Below, in pieces: positions 1 to 9,059 of a stretch of DNA of 27,244 nucleotides. This DNA comes from Bacteroidota bacterium (GTDB lineage Bacteria; Bacteroidota; Bacteroidia; Chitinophagales; UBA2359), in the NCBI GenBank assembly GCA_020631675.1, contig JAHDGT010000007.1, positions 1 to 27,244 of the forward strand, given 5' to 3'. Position 1 is the first letter of the stretch, and every line of letters begins with the position of its first letter. The position numbers and the translations under genes were made by a program. The notes below the pieces were generated by a model. It worked only from the letters and a program-made list of their open reading frames with translations, did not search any database and was not told the origin of the DNA.

Positions 1-1
1 G

Positions 2-64
2 GTGACCGTAGAGCTGGAGCAGAAGGTGAAAGGGGGGATTACGGTTTTGGCGGAGATGGGATAA
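2..64 (+). CDS. C-terminal tail of a protein cut by the window edge
   Basis: An open frame enters from the left edge in frame 2 and ends at TAA (62-64), giving about 20 residues ending in GGITVLAEMG. The alternating hydrophobic pattern looks like a real protein end. A frame 1 reading also stays open to a stop near 84, but it is Gly/Arg/Asp rich and less protein-like. The tail is too short to assign a family. The terminator at 192-229 would serve this gene from the plus side. Confidence is low because only 63 bases are visible. Confidence 0.35.
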   Translation: MTVELEQKVKGGITVLAEMG

Positions 65-72
65 AAAACATG

Positions 73-121
73 AGATTTGAGTAATCAGACAATAGATATG
101 AGACTCGAGACATGAGACTTC
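73..121 (-). repeat. Heptamer array, isolated module of the dispersed element (copy R1)
   Basis: Seven consecutive 7-base units on the plus strand, mostly AGANNNN: agatttg, agtaatc, agacaat, agatatg, agactcg, agacatg, agacttc. Read on the minus strand these are the same NNNNTCT heptamers found five times in each of copies R2-R5. The hairpin modules of those copies are absent here. A period of seven is not a multiple of three, so this is not a coding repeat. Confidence 0.75.
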
Positions 122-191
122 GTTCTGCCGCTGAAGTTGTTATATTGAAAACACTATCACTATACGGTTACTTTTGTCCGACTATGTATTG

Positions 192-229
192 AAAAGGGCT
201 GTTGCAAAATCAATTGCAACAGCCCTTTT
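192..229. terminator. Bidirectional intrinsic terminator
   Basis: A perfect 16-bp inverted repeat (192-207 with 214-229) has a 6-base loop. One arm starts with AAAA and the other ends with TTTT, so either strand gives a GC-rich stem followed by U residues. It lies between the convergent gene ending at 64 and the minus-strand gene ending at 252, so it can stop both transcripts. Confidence 0.9.
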
Positions 230-251
230 GTATTTGTGTTAATACTTTGCC

Positions 252-2369
252 CTATCGTAATAAAGTAACCTGACCAGCATGTTTTTCAGGTGTACCATCT
301 GCATTGTTAAAGGTGGCGTACCAGGGGTAGATGCCCACATTACAAGAGGTGCCTTTATTGGTGCCATCCCAACTGATCGCAGGGTCTGTAGATTCAAAAA
401 TCAGATCACCGAAGCGGCTGTACACTCTGAATAGGTAATTGGTTTCGGTATTACAGAGAACGGGTGTGAATTGATCGTTCACCCCATCATTATTCGGAGA
501 GAAAGCAGTAGGTAATAAGAAGCTGCAATTGTTTTCGCCTTCTTCCTCTTCTTCTTCTGTTTCACATTCCTCATCCACACCTAAAGTGAATACAATACTG
601 TTACTGCCACAGTCGGTAGCAATGGTAACTTCATAGCTGCCCGCTTCGGCAGCGAGGAAAGTGGCATCTGTTGAGCCATCTTGCCAAGTATAAGTAGCAT
701 TGGCATAGTTGGCGTCGATCAACCAGCTTTCACCAGAGCAGATCGTGGTGTCTGTGGTCGCGAAATTGATGGTAGGTACATCTTCTATGTTCACGATGAT
801 CTCATCAGTAAGGATACCGCAGATGGTAGTGACTTCAACAGAATAAGTACCAGAGGTGCTTACGTCAAGCGTAGGCATCGTACTACCGTCTTGCCATGCA
901 TAGCTTGCGTCAGCTTCTGTGACACTGGCATCTAAGGTGATGGTGGTGCCTTCGCAAGCACTTTGGTCTTCTCCTAAGTCGACAGTCATTTCCTCACCGA
1001 TACTGATCAATTGGTCAACGGTATCCCGCTCGCATTTGTAGTAGGTGATCAGGCGAATGTTATAGTCGCCAGTAGCCGCATAAGTATGTGCAGGAGCTAA
1101 TTCCGTAGAGGCATTAGCTGTTCCTGAAGCAGGCTCGCCGAAGTCCCAAATTAGGGAATCGATCTGTTCGGTGGTCGTTAGGCTGAATAGGGTTTCCTCA
1201 CCCAAACAATTGCCGGTGAAGGTGAAATCATGAGAAACAAATGCTGGAGCTGGGTTAAAGATCGACTGATTGTAGTTAGGTAAACCCCATCTGCCGTAGG
1301 TACCTAAGTCGAGTGATTCTTCCGTGAAGTTACAAGCCGTGCCTAGTGCATTAGGATCCGCGATCACACCTAAGAAATTGCTATTGCCACGAGCCATATA
1401 GATACGCCCGTTAGGCGCTAGTTGTAAGCCTGCGAAAACAGGAGGCAATGAGCTGTCACCGCTAGCGATCAGGGTCTTGCTGGCGGCAATATCAGCAGCT
1501 GCCATATCGTACTGCCACAACTCTCGTTGGTTGGCTTCGGTAACATAGAGCTTGCTGTCATCAGGCGAGAACTCTGTACCCCAGGGCAGGGTGGTATGCG
1601 TGATGAATTGGCTATTGCTCAACTCGCCCGTATTGATGTCGAAATCCATTAGGTCGATACCGGGATCCGTTCCACCTACGGTAGAGACCAGCTTACCGCC
1701 ATCATGGCTCACTTTCATGCTGCCCATCCCATTGAACTGCAAGCTGCCGATATTGTAGGTTTGTGGACCTTCTATACCCGCTTGTGTGATGAGGTAGACT
1801 AAAAACAAATCACTACCGGCAGTACCTCCACCTTCATGCGCGATCAGCCAAGTATCTACGGCATTGGCATGTTGTACGGCGGTTAACTTCTCAGAAGCAG
1901 GCGCATATAATAAAACATTCGTTTCTGGTGCGACCACACCACCTAAACCCCCATCCAGATTCATATCAATGGTATGATAGCGCAGTCCGTCAGGGCCACC
2001 TTGCGCATCTTGGGTGAACAGGTAGTACATATCCTCTTGGCAGGGTTGCTGGATCGCGATCATCTGCGTAGCAGAGCCATCCCCCATTAGACCCGTACCA
2101 TTGAGCATGGGCATGTGATCGGCATTCCAGAGGGTCTCCCCATCAGAGTAAAAAAGAAGGTTCCCATTTTCATCGGACATGCTCACACAGGCCTCTACAT
2201 TGTAGTAGGCACCATCTGTTTGTACTTGGGGTAATCCCAAAGAAAAATCAATACCTGCATTATTGCCAAAGTACCAAATATCGGCTTCATCTTGTGCCGA
2301 TAAAGAGAAGAAGGGGCATAGCACCAATAGGAACACACCCAATAGCTGGCGGAAATTCATCTCACTCAT
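252..2369 (-). CDS. Secreted PKD/Ig-like protein with gliding-motility-type (T9SS) C-terminal domain
   Basis: This is probably a surface or secreted protein exported by Sec and then by the type IX secretion system. From the N terminus it shows a signal peptide (hydrophobic LLGVFLLVLCPFFSLSA, then QDEADIWYFG), a region of about 350 residues resembling a beta-propeller, a PKD-like domain (IWDFGEPASG and HTYAATGDYNIRL; roughly 1000-1240), and two Ig-like repeats each containing YAWQDGST or YTWQDGST. A run of seven Glu follows (about 533-555). The last ~88 residues are a CHU_C/TIGR04131-type domain, with LPTAFSPNNDGVNDQF and FRVYSRFGDLIFES as hallmarks. The frame is open to a GTG at 2390, but ATG at 2369 (or 2360) gives a more normal signal peptide. 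It converges on the terminator at 192-229. Ligand and role are unknown. Confidence 0.88.
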   Translation of the reverse strand: MSEMNFRQLLGVFLLVLCPFFSLSAQDEADIWYFGNNAGIDFSLGLPQVQTDGAYYNVEACVSMSDENGNLLFYSDGETLWNADHMPMLNGTGLMGDGSATQMIAIQQPCQEDMYYLFTQDAQGGPDGLRYHTIDMNLDGGLGGVVAPETNVLLYAPASEKLTAVQHANAVDTWLIAHEGGGTAGSDLFLVYLITQAGIEGPQTYNIGSLQFNGMGSMKVSHDGGKLVSTVGGTDPGIDLMDFDINTGELSNSQFITHTTLPWGTEFSPDDSKLYVTEANQRELWQYDMAAADIAASKTLIASGDSSLPPVFAGLQLAPNGRIYMARGNSNFLGVIADPNALGTACNFTEESLDLGTYGRWGLPNYNQSIFNPAPAFVSHDFTFTGNCLGEETLFSLTTTEQIDSLIWDFGEPASGTANASTELAPAHTYAATGDYNIRLITYYKCERDTVDQLISIGEEMTVDLGEDQSACEGTTITLDASVTEADASYAWQDGSTMPTLDVSTSGTYSVEVTTICGILTDEIIVNIEDVPTINFATTDTTICSGESWLIDANYANATYTWQDGSTDATFLAAEAGSYEVTIATDCGSNSIVFTLGVDEECETEEEEEEGENNCSFLLPTAFSPNNDGVNDQFTPVLCNTETNYLFRVYSRFGDLIFESTDPAISWDGTNKGTSCNVGIYPWYATFNNADGTPEKHAGQVTLLR

Positions 2370-2636
2370 TTTTTCAAAATAAGTTTGCACACAACAATAC
2401 TACTTGCGCCTTAAGAAGGTACGCAAAAGTTCTTATTGTCTGTCTGTAAAATACTCATTAGGGAGAGCATGCAGTAGTTCACTGCAAATAATGCGGCATT
2501 TTGGAAGGCGCGGAGGGGCTTGTAGTGCTATTTGGATGGGTAGACCTGATTTGGTCACCCTATTACTATAACACTATATGTGCAAAATTAATGCTACACC
2601 TTTTTAAGACCTAAAGCTTGACTAGTTAGTTGCATA

Positions 2637-5600
2637 TTAGACCACCTCCACCACTTCTATGATGTCACTAATGTGCAGCAAGTACTTTCCAACAACTTCA
2701 TAACCCATAGATTGTATGATGTCTCCATAGTTATTGATCTGCTTTTTATAAGCACTTCTGATCTCGGCAGCGGTTTTCGACTTTTCCGAAGTTTTATAAT
2801 CTATGATGATGGCTTTACCGTCTTTCACCAGTACCCTATCCGCTATATACGTCCGGTTATTATTGAACATAGGGCGTTCAATGAATATCTCATCCCACTG
2901 ACTTTTATCGAACCAGGCAAGTATGTCTTCTCTTTCAAACAGATGAGAGATGCGCTCGCGAATGACCTCCTCGTCTTCAAAAGTCAACAAGCCTTTGATC
3001 TTCAATTGTCGAATTACTTTTTCAAAATCCTTTTCGTGGGCGAGCTTCTCTAAAACCAAGTGAATACTGCGCCCTCTTCTTTTGGCGATTCCTTGTTCTA
3101 TTTTTTGTCGCTTGTCCTCCTCTAGCTGCTCCAACGTATCCGGGCTATGCTGCTCGAATAAACAGATGTCTTTATCTGCCTCGGATTTGATCTGGATCTT
3201 TTCTCGGTAATCGTTACTCACATAGCGATTTATACTGACCGACTCTCGTTCCATATCGCTCTTATGCGGAAAAAAGCTGGCACGATCACCATAAGTGAAT
3301 AGTCCGTCGAACTCATCATCAAGGGTCAATTCAAAATCCTCTGATTCCATGACCTGAAAGATAAGTTGGCTGACCGTCGTACCATCGCTTGAACTACTTT
3401 TGAAGTAGCTACTGTATATATACAAGCGATCCGCAGCCCGGGTAAAAGCCACATACAGGGTGTTCAATCTATCCACATAACTTTTGAACCACTCTTCCCG
3501 GTAACTGTCTTCGAAGTGCGTATCTAAGAGTTTTTTATCGAGTTTCACTGGTATCGCCCCTAGCGCTTTAAAGGGTGGGCGGTCGCTGCTTGCCCAGATG
3601 TATCCATCCGATTTCGGATGCAGTGCCCAGTTGCAGTAAGGCATGAAAACAACGGGGTACTCTAAGCCTTTTGATTTATGTACCGTGAGTACCGTTACCG
3701 CATCTTGACCTTGTGGCACGATCACGGCCGCCGACTTGTCTTTCAGTTTGCCGTAATCATCCCACCACTCCAGAAAATGGGCTATTTGCGTGCTTTTTCT
3801 CGTATTGTAGTTCAAGCAATAGTCCATGAAGTACTGCACATAGCTATCCACAGGATCGGTAAGCTCAAAATGAATGCAAAGCAGCTCCACCAACTCGTAC
3901 AAAGGTTGTTTTGATAAGGTGTCTATTCCCGCTATGAATGTCTTTGGAAGGTATTTTTCGAATAACTCCCCACCTGATAATATTGTTTTTTCTTTTTCCT
4001 CATTGCCCTCATCAACATTACCGCTAAGGCTAGTGTCATGCGAGCTTTTATGGTCTACGAACAACTCATGTAATTCCTCCTGTTCCAGTAGTGGATGTTG
4101 CGGGTGTTTGAGCAATAAATAGTGGTACAACAACTGAGTTTGCGCGATGGCGTCTTTCGGGTCATTCAAGTACCGAATACAGCTGATCAGCAATTGCACC
4201 TTAGAGGACCTACACAATCGTAAAGACTCGGAAGAGATAATCGCAATACCCTCTTCTGTTAGTTTCTCTGCTATTGCGGTCGCCTCCTTATTGGTGTTCA
4301 CTAAAAAAGCCATGTCTTTGAGCGCATAACCTTTCGCGACCAGTCTATGTATTTCCTTAATAGACTGTATCTCGGCTTGCTCTTTCCAGTCCAGATCGTT
4401 CTCTTTATCCTTTTCAAAGCAGTTCACTGATACGAATCCGCCTCCTTTTTTCACTACTTTCTGCGCCATACCAGCATAGGCCTGCTTCATACGGTCTTCA
4501 CCTGAAGGACTGAGCTTTTCGCCCAATAAGGCTACCGCACTGGCAAAAAAAGCATTGTTAAAGCGAACGATATGCTCTCTGGATCTATAATTTGAATCCA
4601 GGTCAAGCACTTCCGATTGCTCTTTGAATAGTGCAAGGTCATTCTGCACCCCGGATAATAGCAACTCCATATCACCGCCCCTGAAGCGGTAAATACTTTG
4701 CTTCGCATCACCAACCACCAAGGTGTGATCCCCATTGCCCAAAGTATCCTCCACCAAAGGCAATAGGTTTTGCCACTGATAAACAGAGGTATCCTGAAAC
4801 TCGTCCAGTAGAATGTGCTTATAGAGCAAGCCTACCTTTTCGTAAACAAAAGGCGCGTCCCCGTCCGCGATCACCGATCGTAATAGGTTGTTCGTATCGC
4901 TGATCAATAATAAGCGCTGTTCTGTTCTGTGGTCCCGCAGCTTATCTTTCAGGTCATTCAATAAGCCATACAAATGGATGTTCCGCAGTACGGCTTTCGC
5001 ACTCTGATAGTCTTTTAAGTTTTCTTTGATGTAATTGACTGTTTTCATGAAATGATCATGCAAACCATTTCGTGCGACTTCTAAAATGAATTCGCGTTTA
5101 CGAGAGGACTTAGTGGCCCATACATCCATATTCCCATCAATGAGCGACAGGACTCTCTTTTTTTTGCTCCAGTCTAATTCTTGCTTAACAATGTTATCAA
5201 AAAAATTGAATGTACCACTCTGAAAATCGCTTGCTTTAAGTCCGTGATGCTCAATAAGCCCATAAGCATCAGCAGACGCCTGCTTCAAATCCGCCTCAAA
5301 AGCTCGTTTCATCTTCCTCATTTGAAGGATGACATCTTGCAACTTTTTATAGCGTTCCTCTCTAATGGCATCTAATATTGCTTTTCTGGCCGCTGCTTGC
5401 TGGGCTTCTTTTTCTTTTTGAGTAAGCCGTTTTTCCTCCGCTCCCTCGTCCTTCTCCTTCTCCTTCTCCTCTACCTCAGCAGACGCCTTTTCCTCATGTG
5501 CTGTTTTAATTTTTTCCAACTCTTCATGCTCAGAAGTTTTGAGCTGCTCCCAGACATACTCCCTGAATATCTGCTTTCCCAAGTCTTTGATCGGGGCACT

Positions 5601-6131
5601 GATCTTCCAACCCCTATCGTCTTCCATCTGTGTAAACGCCAGATCCACCAGCCACTTGGTCAGCCCGTCCACCTTACCGATCTCCATCATCAATTGAGCG
5701 ATGATCTGATCCAATACCAGATCACTGTTCATCTCTAATTCATAGCGTATCGGCACTCGCAACTCCCTTGAAAAGGAACGCAGGATCTTTTGAAAAAAAC
5801 TATCTATCGTAGATACGCTGAACTCGGTATAATTGTGCAGGATAAGGCTCAAAGCCAATGCCGCGTTTTTCTCCACCTTAAGCCTACTGTCGAAATGTTC
5901 CACCAGCTCTTTCTTGAGCGACTCCTCTTCGGGTGATACATCTTCATCCGCTATCCTGGCCAAGCTCTTCACGATCCGAGTTTTCATCTCTGAAGTCGCC
6001 TTATTCGTAAAGGTGATCGCCAGAATGTTCTTGTACTCAAAAGGCGCATTGATCAGCAGACGGATGTATTCCCGCACCAAAGTGTAGGTCTTCCCCGATC
6101 CGGCCGACGATTTATAGATGGTTAAAGGCAT
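2637..6131 (-). CDS. AddA/RecB-like UvrD-family helicase-nuclease
   Basis: A 1164-residue superfamily 1 DNA helicase with a C-terminal PD-(D/E)XK nuclease, expected to process double-strand DNA ends for recombination. Visible motifs: Walker A SAGSGKT (residues 9-15); motif Ia AITFTNKATSEM; DExx box ILLDEFQDTS (near 440); motif III VVGDAKQSIYRFRGGD; motif IV NYRSREHIVRFN; motif V TVLTVHKSKGLEYPVV; motif VI LYVAFTRAADRLY. The nuclease shows RGRSIHLVLEK (near 1018), ADRV, IIIDYKTSEK (near 1100) and QINNYG, so it appears intact. The Fe-S cysteines of classical AddB/AddA nucleases are not evident. A Lys/Glu-rich, probably coiled-coil insertion lies at about residues 205-250 in domain 1. No AddB/RecC partner is in the window. 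ATG 6131 is the start, with Walker A directly after it as usual. In Bacteroidota this family is often annotated only as a UvrD-helicase domain protein. Confidence 0.93.
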   Translation of the reverse strand: MPLTIYKSSAGSGKTYTLVREYIRLLINAPFEYKNILAITFTNKATSEMKTRIVKSLARIADEDVSPEEESLKKELVEHFDSRLKVEKNAALALSLILHNYTEFSVSTIDSFFQKILRSFSRELRVPIRYELEMNSDLVLDQIIAQLMMEIGKVDGLTKWLVDLAFTQMEDDRGWKISAPIKDLGKQIFREYVWEQLKTSEHEELEKIKTAHEEKASAEVEEKEKEKDEGAEEKRLTQKEKEAQQAAARKAILDAIREERYKKLQDVILQMRKMKRAFEADLKQASADAYGLIEHHGLKASDFQSGTFNFFDNIVKQELDWSKKKRVLSLIDGNMDVWATKSSRKREFILEVARNGLHDHFMKTVNYIKENLKDYQSAKAVLRNIHLYGLLNDLKDKLRDHRTEQRLLLISDTNNLLRSVIADGDAPFVYEKVGLLYKHILLDEFQDTSVYQWQNLLPLVEDTLGNGDHTLVVGDAKQSIYRFRGGDMELLLSGVQNDLALFKEQSEVLDLDSNYRSREHIVRFNNAFFASAVALLGEKLSPSGEDRMKQAYAGMAQKVVKKGGGFVSVNCFEKDKENDLDWKEQAEIQSIKEIHRLVAKGYALKDMAFLVNTNKEATAIAEKLTEEGIAIISSESLRLCRSSKVQLLISCIRYLNDPKDAIAQTQLLYHYLLLKHPQHPLLEQEELHELFVDHKSSHDTSLSGNVDEGNEEKEKTILSGGELFEKYLPKTFIAGIDTLSKQPLYELVELLCIHFELTDPVDSYVQYFMDYCLNYNTRKSTQIAHFLEWWDDYGKLKDKSAAVIVPQGQDAVTVLTVHKSKGLEYPVVFMPYCNWALHPKSDGYIWASSDRPPFKALGAIPVKLDKKLLDTHFEDSYREEWFKSYVDRLNTLYVAFTRAADRLYIYSSYFKSSSSDGTTVSQLIFQVMESEDFELTLDDEFDGLFTYGDRASFFPHKSDMERESVSINRYVSNDYREKIQIKSEADKDICLFEQHSPDTLEQLEEDKRQKIEQGIAKRRGRSIHLVLEKLAHEKDFEKVIRQLKIKGLLTFEDEEVIRERISHLFEREDILAWFDKSQWDEIFIERPMFNNNRTYIADRVLVKDGKAIIIDYKTSEKSKTAAEIRSAYKKQINNYGDIIQSMGYEVVGKYLLHISDIIEVVEVV

Positions 6132-6195
6132 GGGATGCTTTTACAAAACGGTTTTAAAATCCTTTACACGCTCTAATATACGAGCTTTGTCATTT

Positions 6196-6457
6196 GGGCG
6201 CGTGCCCGCAATAAAAGCCTGCGCTCTACCCATCAAAATAATCGGTGTACTGCACGAAAATCTCATGTCTCGAGTCTCATGTCTCAAGTCTAAAAAGCGC
6301 AAGCTTTCACTGCGGTCACCAGGCTATCCGCTAAATAAAGCACCCTGCCTGTCGGTTCGTTGCTGCCTATTGCGGTGGCTACCTCTGGGCCGCCCCCGCA
6401 ATAGGCGCACTCACTCGCCATGCAGCGCACTTTATACCGCTGCTATCCTTCGCGCGA
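6196..6457 (+). repeat. Dispersed structured element, copy R2 (full length)
   Basis: This fills most of the 388-base gap between the methyltransferase and the helicase-nuclease. In order: GC box GGGCGCGTGCCC (6196-6207) then GCAATAAAA; spacer; five heptamers (6257-6291); hairpin AAAGC-GCAA-GCTTT; conserved block ending GGCTATCCG; long hairpin with inner stem GCCTATTGCGG/CCGCAATAGGC around the tip GGCTACCTCTGGGCCGCC; outer stem ATAAAG/CTTTAT; end box with CTATCCTTCGCGCG. The inner arms match those of R5. Strand is given in the orientation with heptamers before the long hairpin. No protein gene is supported here. Confidence 0.85.
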
Positions 6458-6519
6458 CTACTGCAAAAATAGGGTAGAGCAAACTCATGAATTTGCGCTA
6501 CGGCAAGCTATCGGGTATA

Positions 6520-7572
6520 TTATTCATACTTGGCGATCAGTAATTCTTCCGCTCGACTTATAGAAGCTACTTGTGGTAAGTTTATTACGGTTTCCTGCTT
6601 GGTCATCACCTTACTGTCCAAGTGCGCATTATAGTATTTCGGAGGCGACTTTTTGAGGTCTTTTTCTCGTTCAAGCACAAAATCATTATGCTGCTTCAAG
6701 CGGTCAGAACGAATGCTTTCATAAAAAGAGATCGGGGTGTTTTCAATTTGCTGATAGATCAGTTCTTTCAGCAATGGGTCTATTTCGTAGCCGACGCTGT
6801 TTCTACTAGCAGCCAATGCGGCAATACTCGTTGTTCCCGTTCCTAAGAAGGGATCCAATACGGTATCTCCTTGCAGGGAGTACATATTGATCAGTCGATA
6901 AGGCACTTCAAAGGGATAGGCCGCATTTCTTTTTCTACTTTCCGCGCCTACTGCTTGCATTTTCTGTTTTGCCCCCTTTAGCTGCCAGAGATCGGAAAAC
7001 CACTGGTTGCGTTCTTCCCAGAAAAAAGCACTCTCCTTGCGTCTTGATTTTTCAGCTTCGCTTTTGAATAGGCGTTTACCGCCCTTTCTGAAAATCAGGA
7101 TCCACTCATGCTCCAGCGTGACATAAGCACCTGCGGGCAACATACCCGAACCCATGAACTTATTGGGGGCATTGGTAGGCTTGCGCCATAATATATTGGG
7201 CAAATTGGACATGCCCAATTGCTGGAAAGCCGAAATGATCCGAGCATGGTTGGGGTATAGGGCGAATTGCCCGTTCATGGACCGTGTCGCATCACCAATA
7301 TTGATACAGGCGAAGCCGCCGGGCATTAACACTCTATTTAGCTCTTGCCACACTTTATCCAACTCAAGGTGCATGCTTTCAAAGGCGAGTAGCGCATGCT
7401 GCTTGTCAAGTGCGGAGGCAATTTGCTGGTTCTGCTTGGCCATGACTTCATCCCACATCTGTATCATAGGGTAAGGGGGAGAGCTGACCACCAGAGCTAT
7501 GCTCGCGTCTTGCAACTCTTTCATGTGTTGGGCTGCTCCTATAATGACTTGATGTGTTGTTCGCGAATGCAT
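6520..7572 (-). CDS. DNA methyltransferase, beta-class, SPPY type (probably N4-cytosine)
   Basis: A 350-residue SAM-dependent DNA methyltransferase. Catalytic motif IV is SPPYPMIQMWD (residues 31-41) and the SAM-binding motif I is DPFLGTGTTSIAA (about 240-252), followed by SVGYEIDP. Motif IV preceding motif I is the beta-class order, and SPPY rather than DPPY/NPPY favours N4-cytosine methylation by analogy with PvuII/BamHI-type enzymes. The target-recognition region should lie between the two motifs. About 75 residues beyond the methyltransferase fold at the C terminus are unassigned. No restriction endonuclease is adjacent, so it may be an orphan regulatory enzyme or half of a split system. 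The neighbour across R2 on the same strand is a helicase-nuclease, but the large gap argues against a tight operon. It starts at ATG 7572. Confidence 0.88.
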   Translation of the reverse strand: MHSRTTHQVIIGAAQHMKELQDASIALVVSSPPYPMIQMWDEVMAKQNQQIASALDKQHALLAFESMHLELDKVWQELNRVLMPGGFACINIGDATRSMNGQFALYPNHARIISAFQQLGMSNLPNILWRKPTNAPNKFMGSGMLPAGAYVTLEHEWILIFRKGGKRLFKSEAEKSRRKESAFFWEERNQWFSDLWQLKGAKQKMQAVGAESRKRNAAYPFEVPYRLINMYSLQGDTVLDPFLGTGTTSIAALAASRNSVGYEIDPLLKELIYQQIENTPISFYESIRSDRLKQHNDFVLEREKDLKKSPPKYYNAHLDSKVMTKQETVINLPQVASISRAEELLIAKYE

Positions 7573-7681
7573 TTGCTAAAGGTATATAAACTAAAGGAGG
7601 CAGCCTAGAAATACACTACTTAACACTGCAATTGTGTTAGACTTGCTGTAGCTTCGCGGCTTCAAAAAAATGTTCTGGATT

Positions 7682-8764
7682 ATGAAAATGCATAATTTCT
7701 GCGCTGGACCCTCCATATTGCCTAAGGTGGTTACCGAGCAATTGGCTCGCTCTGTAGTGGATCATGAAGGTATGGGTTTGTCACTGCTGGAACTCTCACA
7801 CCGCAGCGACACCTTTGTGAAGATCATCTCTGAGGCGAAGTCGCTTTTATTGGAGCTGATGGGCTTAGATGCGGAGGAATACGAAACTTTGTATTTAACA
7901 GGTGGAGCGAGTACGCAATTCTACCAAGTGCCTTTTAACTTATTGAACGAAGGGCAGACCGCTGCCTATTTGGATACGGGAAGGTGGAGCGCGAAGGCGA
8001 TCAAAGAAGCTAAGCATTTTGGTAATGTAGCCATTGTGGGCAGTGCGGCGAATAGTGGCTATGATCACATCCCTAAGGCGGATTTCAGCCGGTTGGAAGA
8101 ACCGCCTGCTTATCTACATATTACGACCAATAATACGGTCAGTGGTTCGCAGATTCACGAGCAGATCAGTGCCCCTTGTCCGATCGTGGCGGATATGAGT
8201 AGCGATATTTTATCCAAGCCAATGGGGGATCTATCTGGTCACGGACTGATCTATGCTGGTGCACAGAAAAATATTGGTCCGGCGGGCACGACCATCGTAA
8301 TTGTCAAAAAATCATTGTTGGGCAAAGTAGACCGCGCCATACCCACGATGATCGATTATCGCACGCATGTGAAGAACCTGATGTTCAATACGCCGCCTGT
8401 GATTTCGATTTATGGCTGTTTGTTGACTTTGCGTTGGGTCAAGGAACAGGGCTTAGAACAGATTCAAAAAAACAATGCGGCTAAAGCGGCTTTACTGTAC
8501 GAGGAAATAGACCGTAACCCCTTGTTCCGAGCTTTGGTAAAAGAAGGTTCGCGCTCATTGATGAACGTGACCTTCGACTTGGTGGAGGGCTATGCCGACC
8601 GTAGCGAAAGCTTTTTACAGCTTGCAGCTGAGGCTGGGTGTATGGCCTTGGCGGGACATCGTTCTGTGGGTGGCTTCCGCGCGTCCTTATACAATGCGTT
8701 GCCATTGGAAAGTGTGGCTGCCTTAGTGGAGGTGATGCAGGCTTTCACCGCCAAGCACGGCTAA
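7682..8764 (+). CDS. serC: Phosphoserine aminotransferase
   Basis: A PLP-dependent class V aminotransferase converting 3-phosphohydroxypyruvate and glutamate to phosphoserine and 2-oxoglutarate, the second step of serine synthesis. About 360 residues, the family's normal length. Signatures: HNFCAGPSILPKVV at the N terminus, LLELSHRSDTF, the phosphate-binding GGASTQFYQVPFNLL, YLDTGRWS, ADMSSDILSKP, and the PLP lysine in YAGAQKNIGPAG. ATG 7682 (MKMHNF) is chosen because SerC proteins usually begin a few residues before HNFSAGP; the upstream ATG 7670 adds only four residues and ATG 7688 is also possible. It is divergent from the methyltransferase gene, and no serA lies in the window. Repeat R3 begins just after the stop codon. 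Confidence 0.96.
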   Translation: MKMHNFCAGPSILPKVVTEQLARSVVDHEGMGLSLLELSHRSDTFVKIISEAKSLLLELMGLDAEEYETLYLTGGASTQFYQVPFNLLNEGQTAAYLDTGRWSAKAIKEAKHFGNVAIVGSAANSGYDHIPKADFSRLEEPPAYLHITTNNTVSGSQIHEQISAPCPIVADMSSDILSKPMGDLSGHGLIYAGAQKNIGPAGTTIVIVKKSLLGKVDRAIPTMIDYRTHVKNLMFNTPPVISIYGCLLTLRWVKEQGLEQIQKNNAAKAALLYEEIDRNPLFRALVKEGSRSLMNVTFDLVEGYADRSESFLQLAAEAGCMALAGHRSVGGFRASLYNALPLESVAALVEVMQAFTAKHG

Positions 8765-8782
8765 TGTATCCACATAAGGGAT

Positions 8783-9041
8783 CCGCGAGGGATAGGAGAG
8801 GAAATGAGGGGGCTAAGGAGCGCACTGAGCGGCGGCATAAAAAGGCGGCCCAGAGGTAGCCATTTTTATGCCTGCCAGCGAAGCAGCGAACAGCCCCCGA
8901 ATTGGAACGGATAGCCCGGTGACCGCAGTGAAAGCTGGCGCTTTCTTAGACCCGAGATACGAGACATGAGACATGAGATTATCTGCTCGACGTCGATTTT
9001 TCACAGGTGCCTAAAGCCAGTTTTTATTGCGGGCACGCGGC
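8783..9041 (-). repeat. Dispersed structured element, copy R3 (full length, inverted)
   Basis: Occupies the convergent gap between serC and the OxyR-like gene. On the minus strand it reads GC box, TTTATTGC motif complement, spacer containing the palindrome TCGACGTCGA, five heptamers (8948-8982 on the plus strand), hairpin GAAAGC-GCCA-GCTTTC, conserved block, then the long hairpin. The inner stem is GGCATAAAAA/TTTTTATGCC and the outer stem GGGGGCT/AGCCCCC, both different in sequence from R2/R5 but still paired. The long-hairpin part is nearly identical to R6, with three differences in about 137 bases. It ends at 9041, 19 bases from the stop of the next gene. Confidence 0.85.
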
Positions 9042-9059
9042 ATGATGAAAATTAAAAAA

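Noticed and set aside
2583..2590. TAATTTTG on the minus strand as promoter of the T9SS-type gene
   Set aside because: It fits TAnnTTTG, but it would give a leader of over 200 bases and has no -33 box, so it could be chance in AT-rich DNA.
6196..6457. Element as an insertion sequence or integron attC array
   Set aside because: No transposase or integrase, no clear target duplications at any copy, and the conserved boxes do not match attC core sites.
6118..6477. 119-codon open frame spanning repeat R2
   Set aside because: Most of it is the dispersed repeat. The corresponding frames in R3 and R5 share a GSKKAPAFTAVTGLS stretch, but R2 has shifted frame there, and the stems vary as paired bases rather than as codons.
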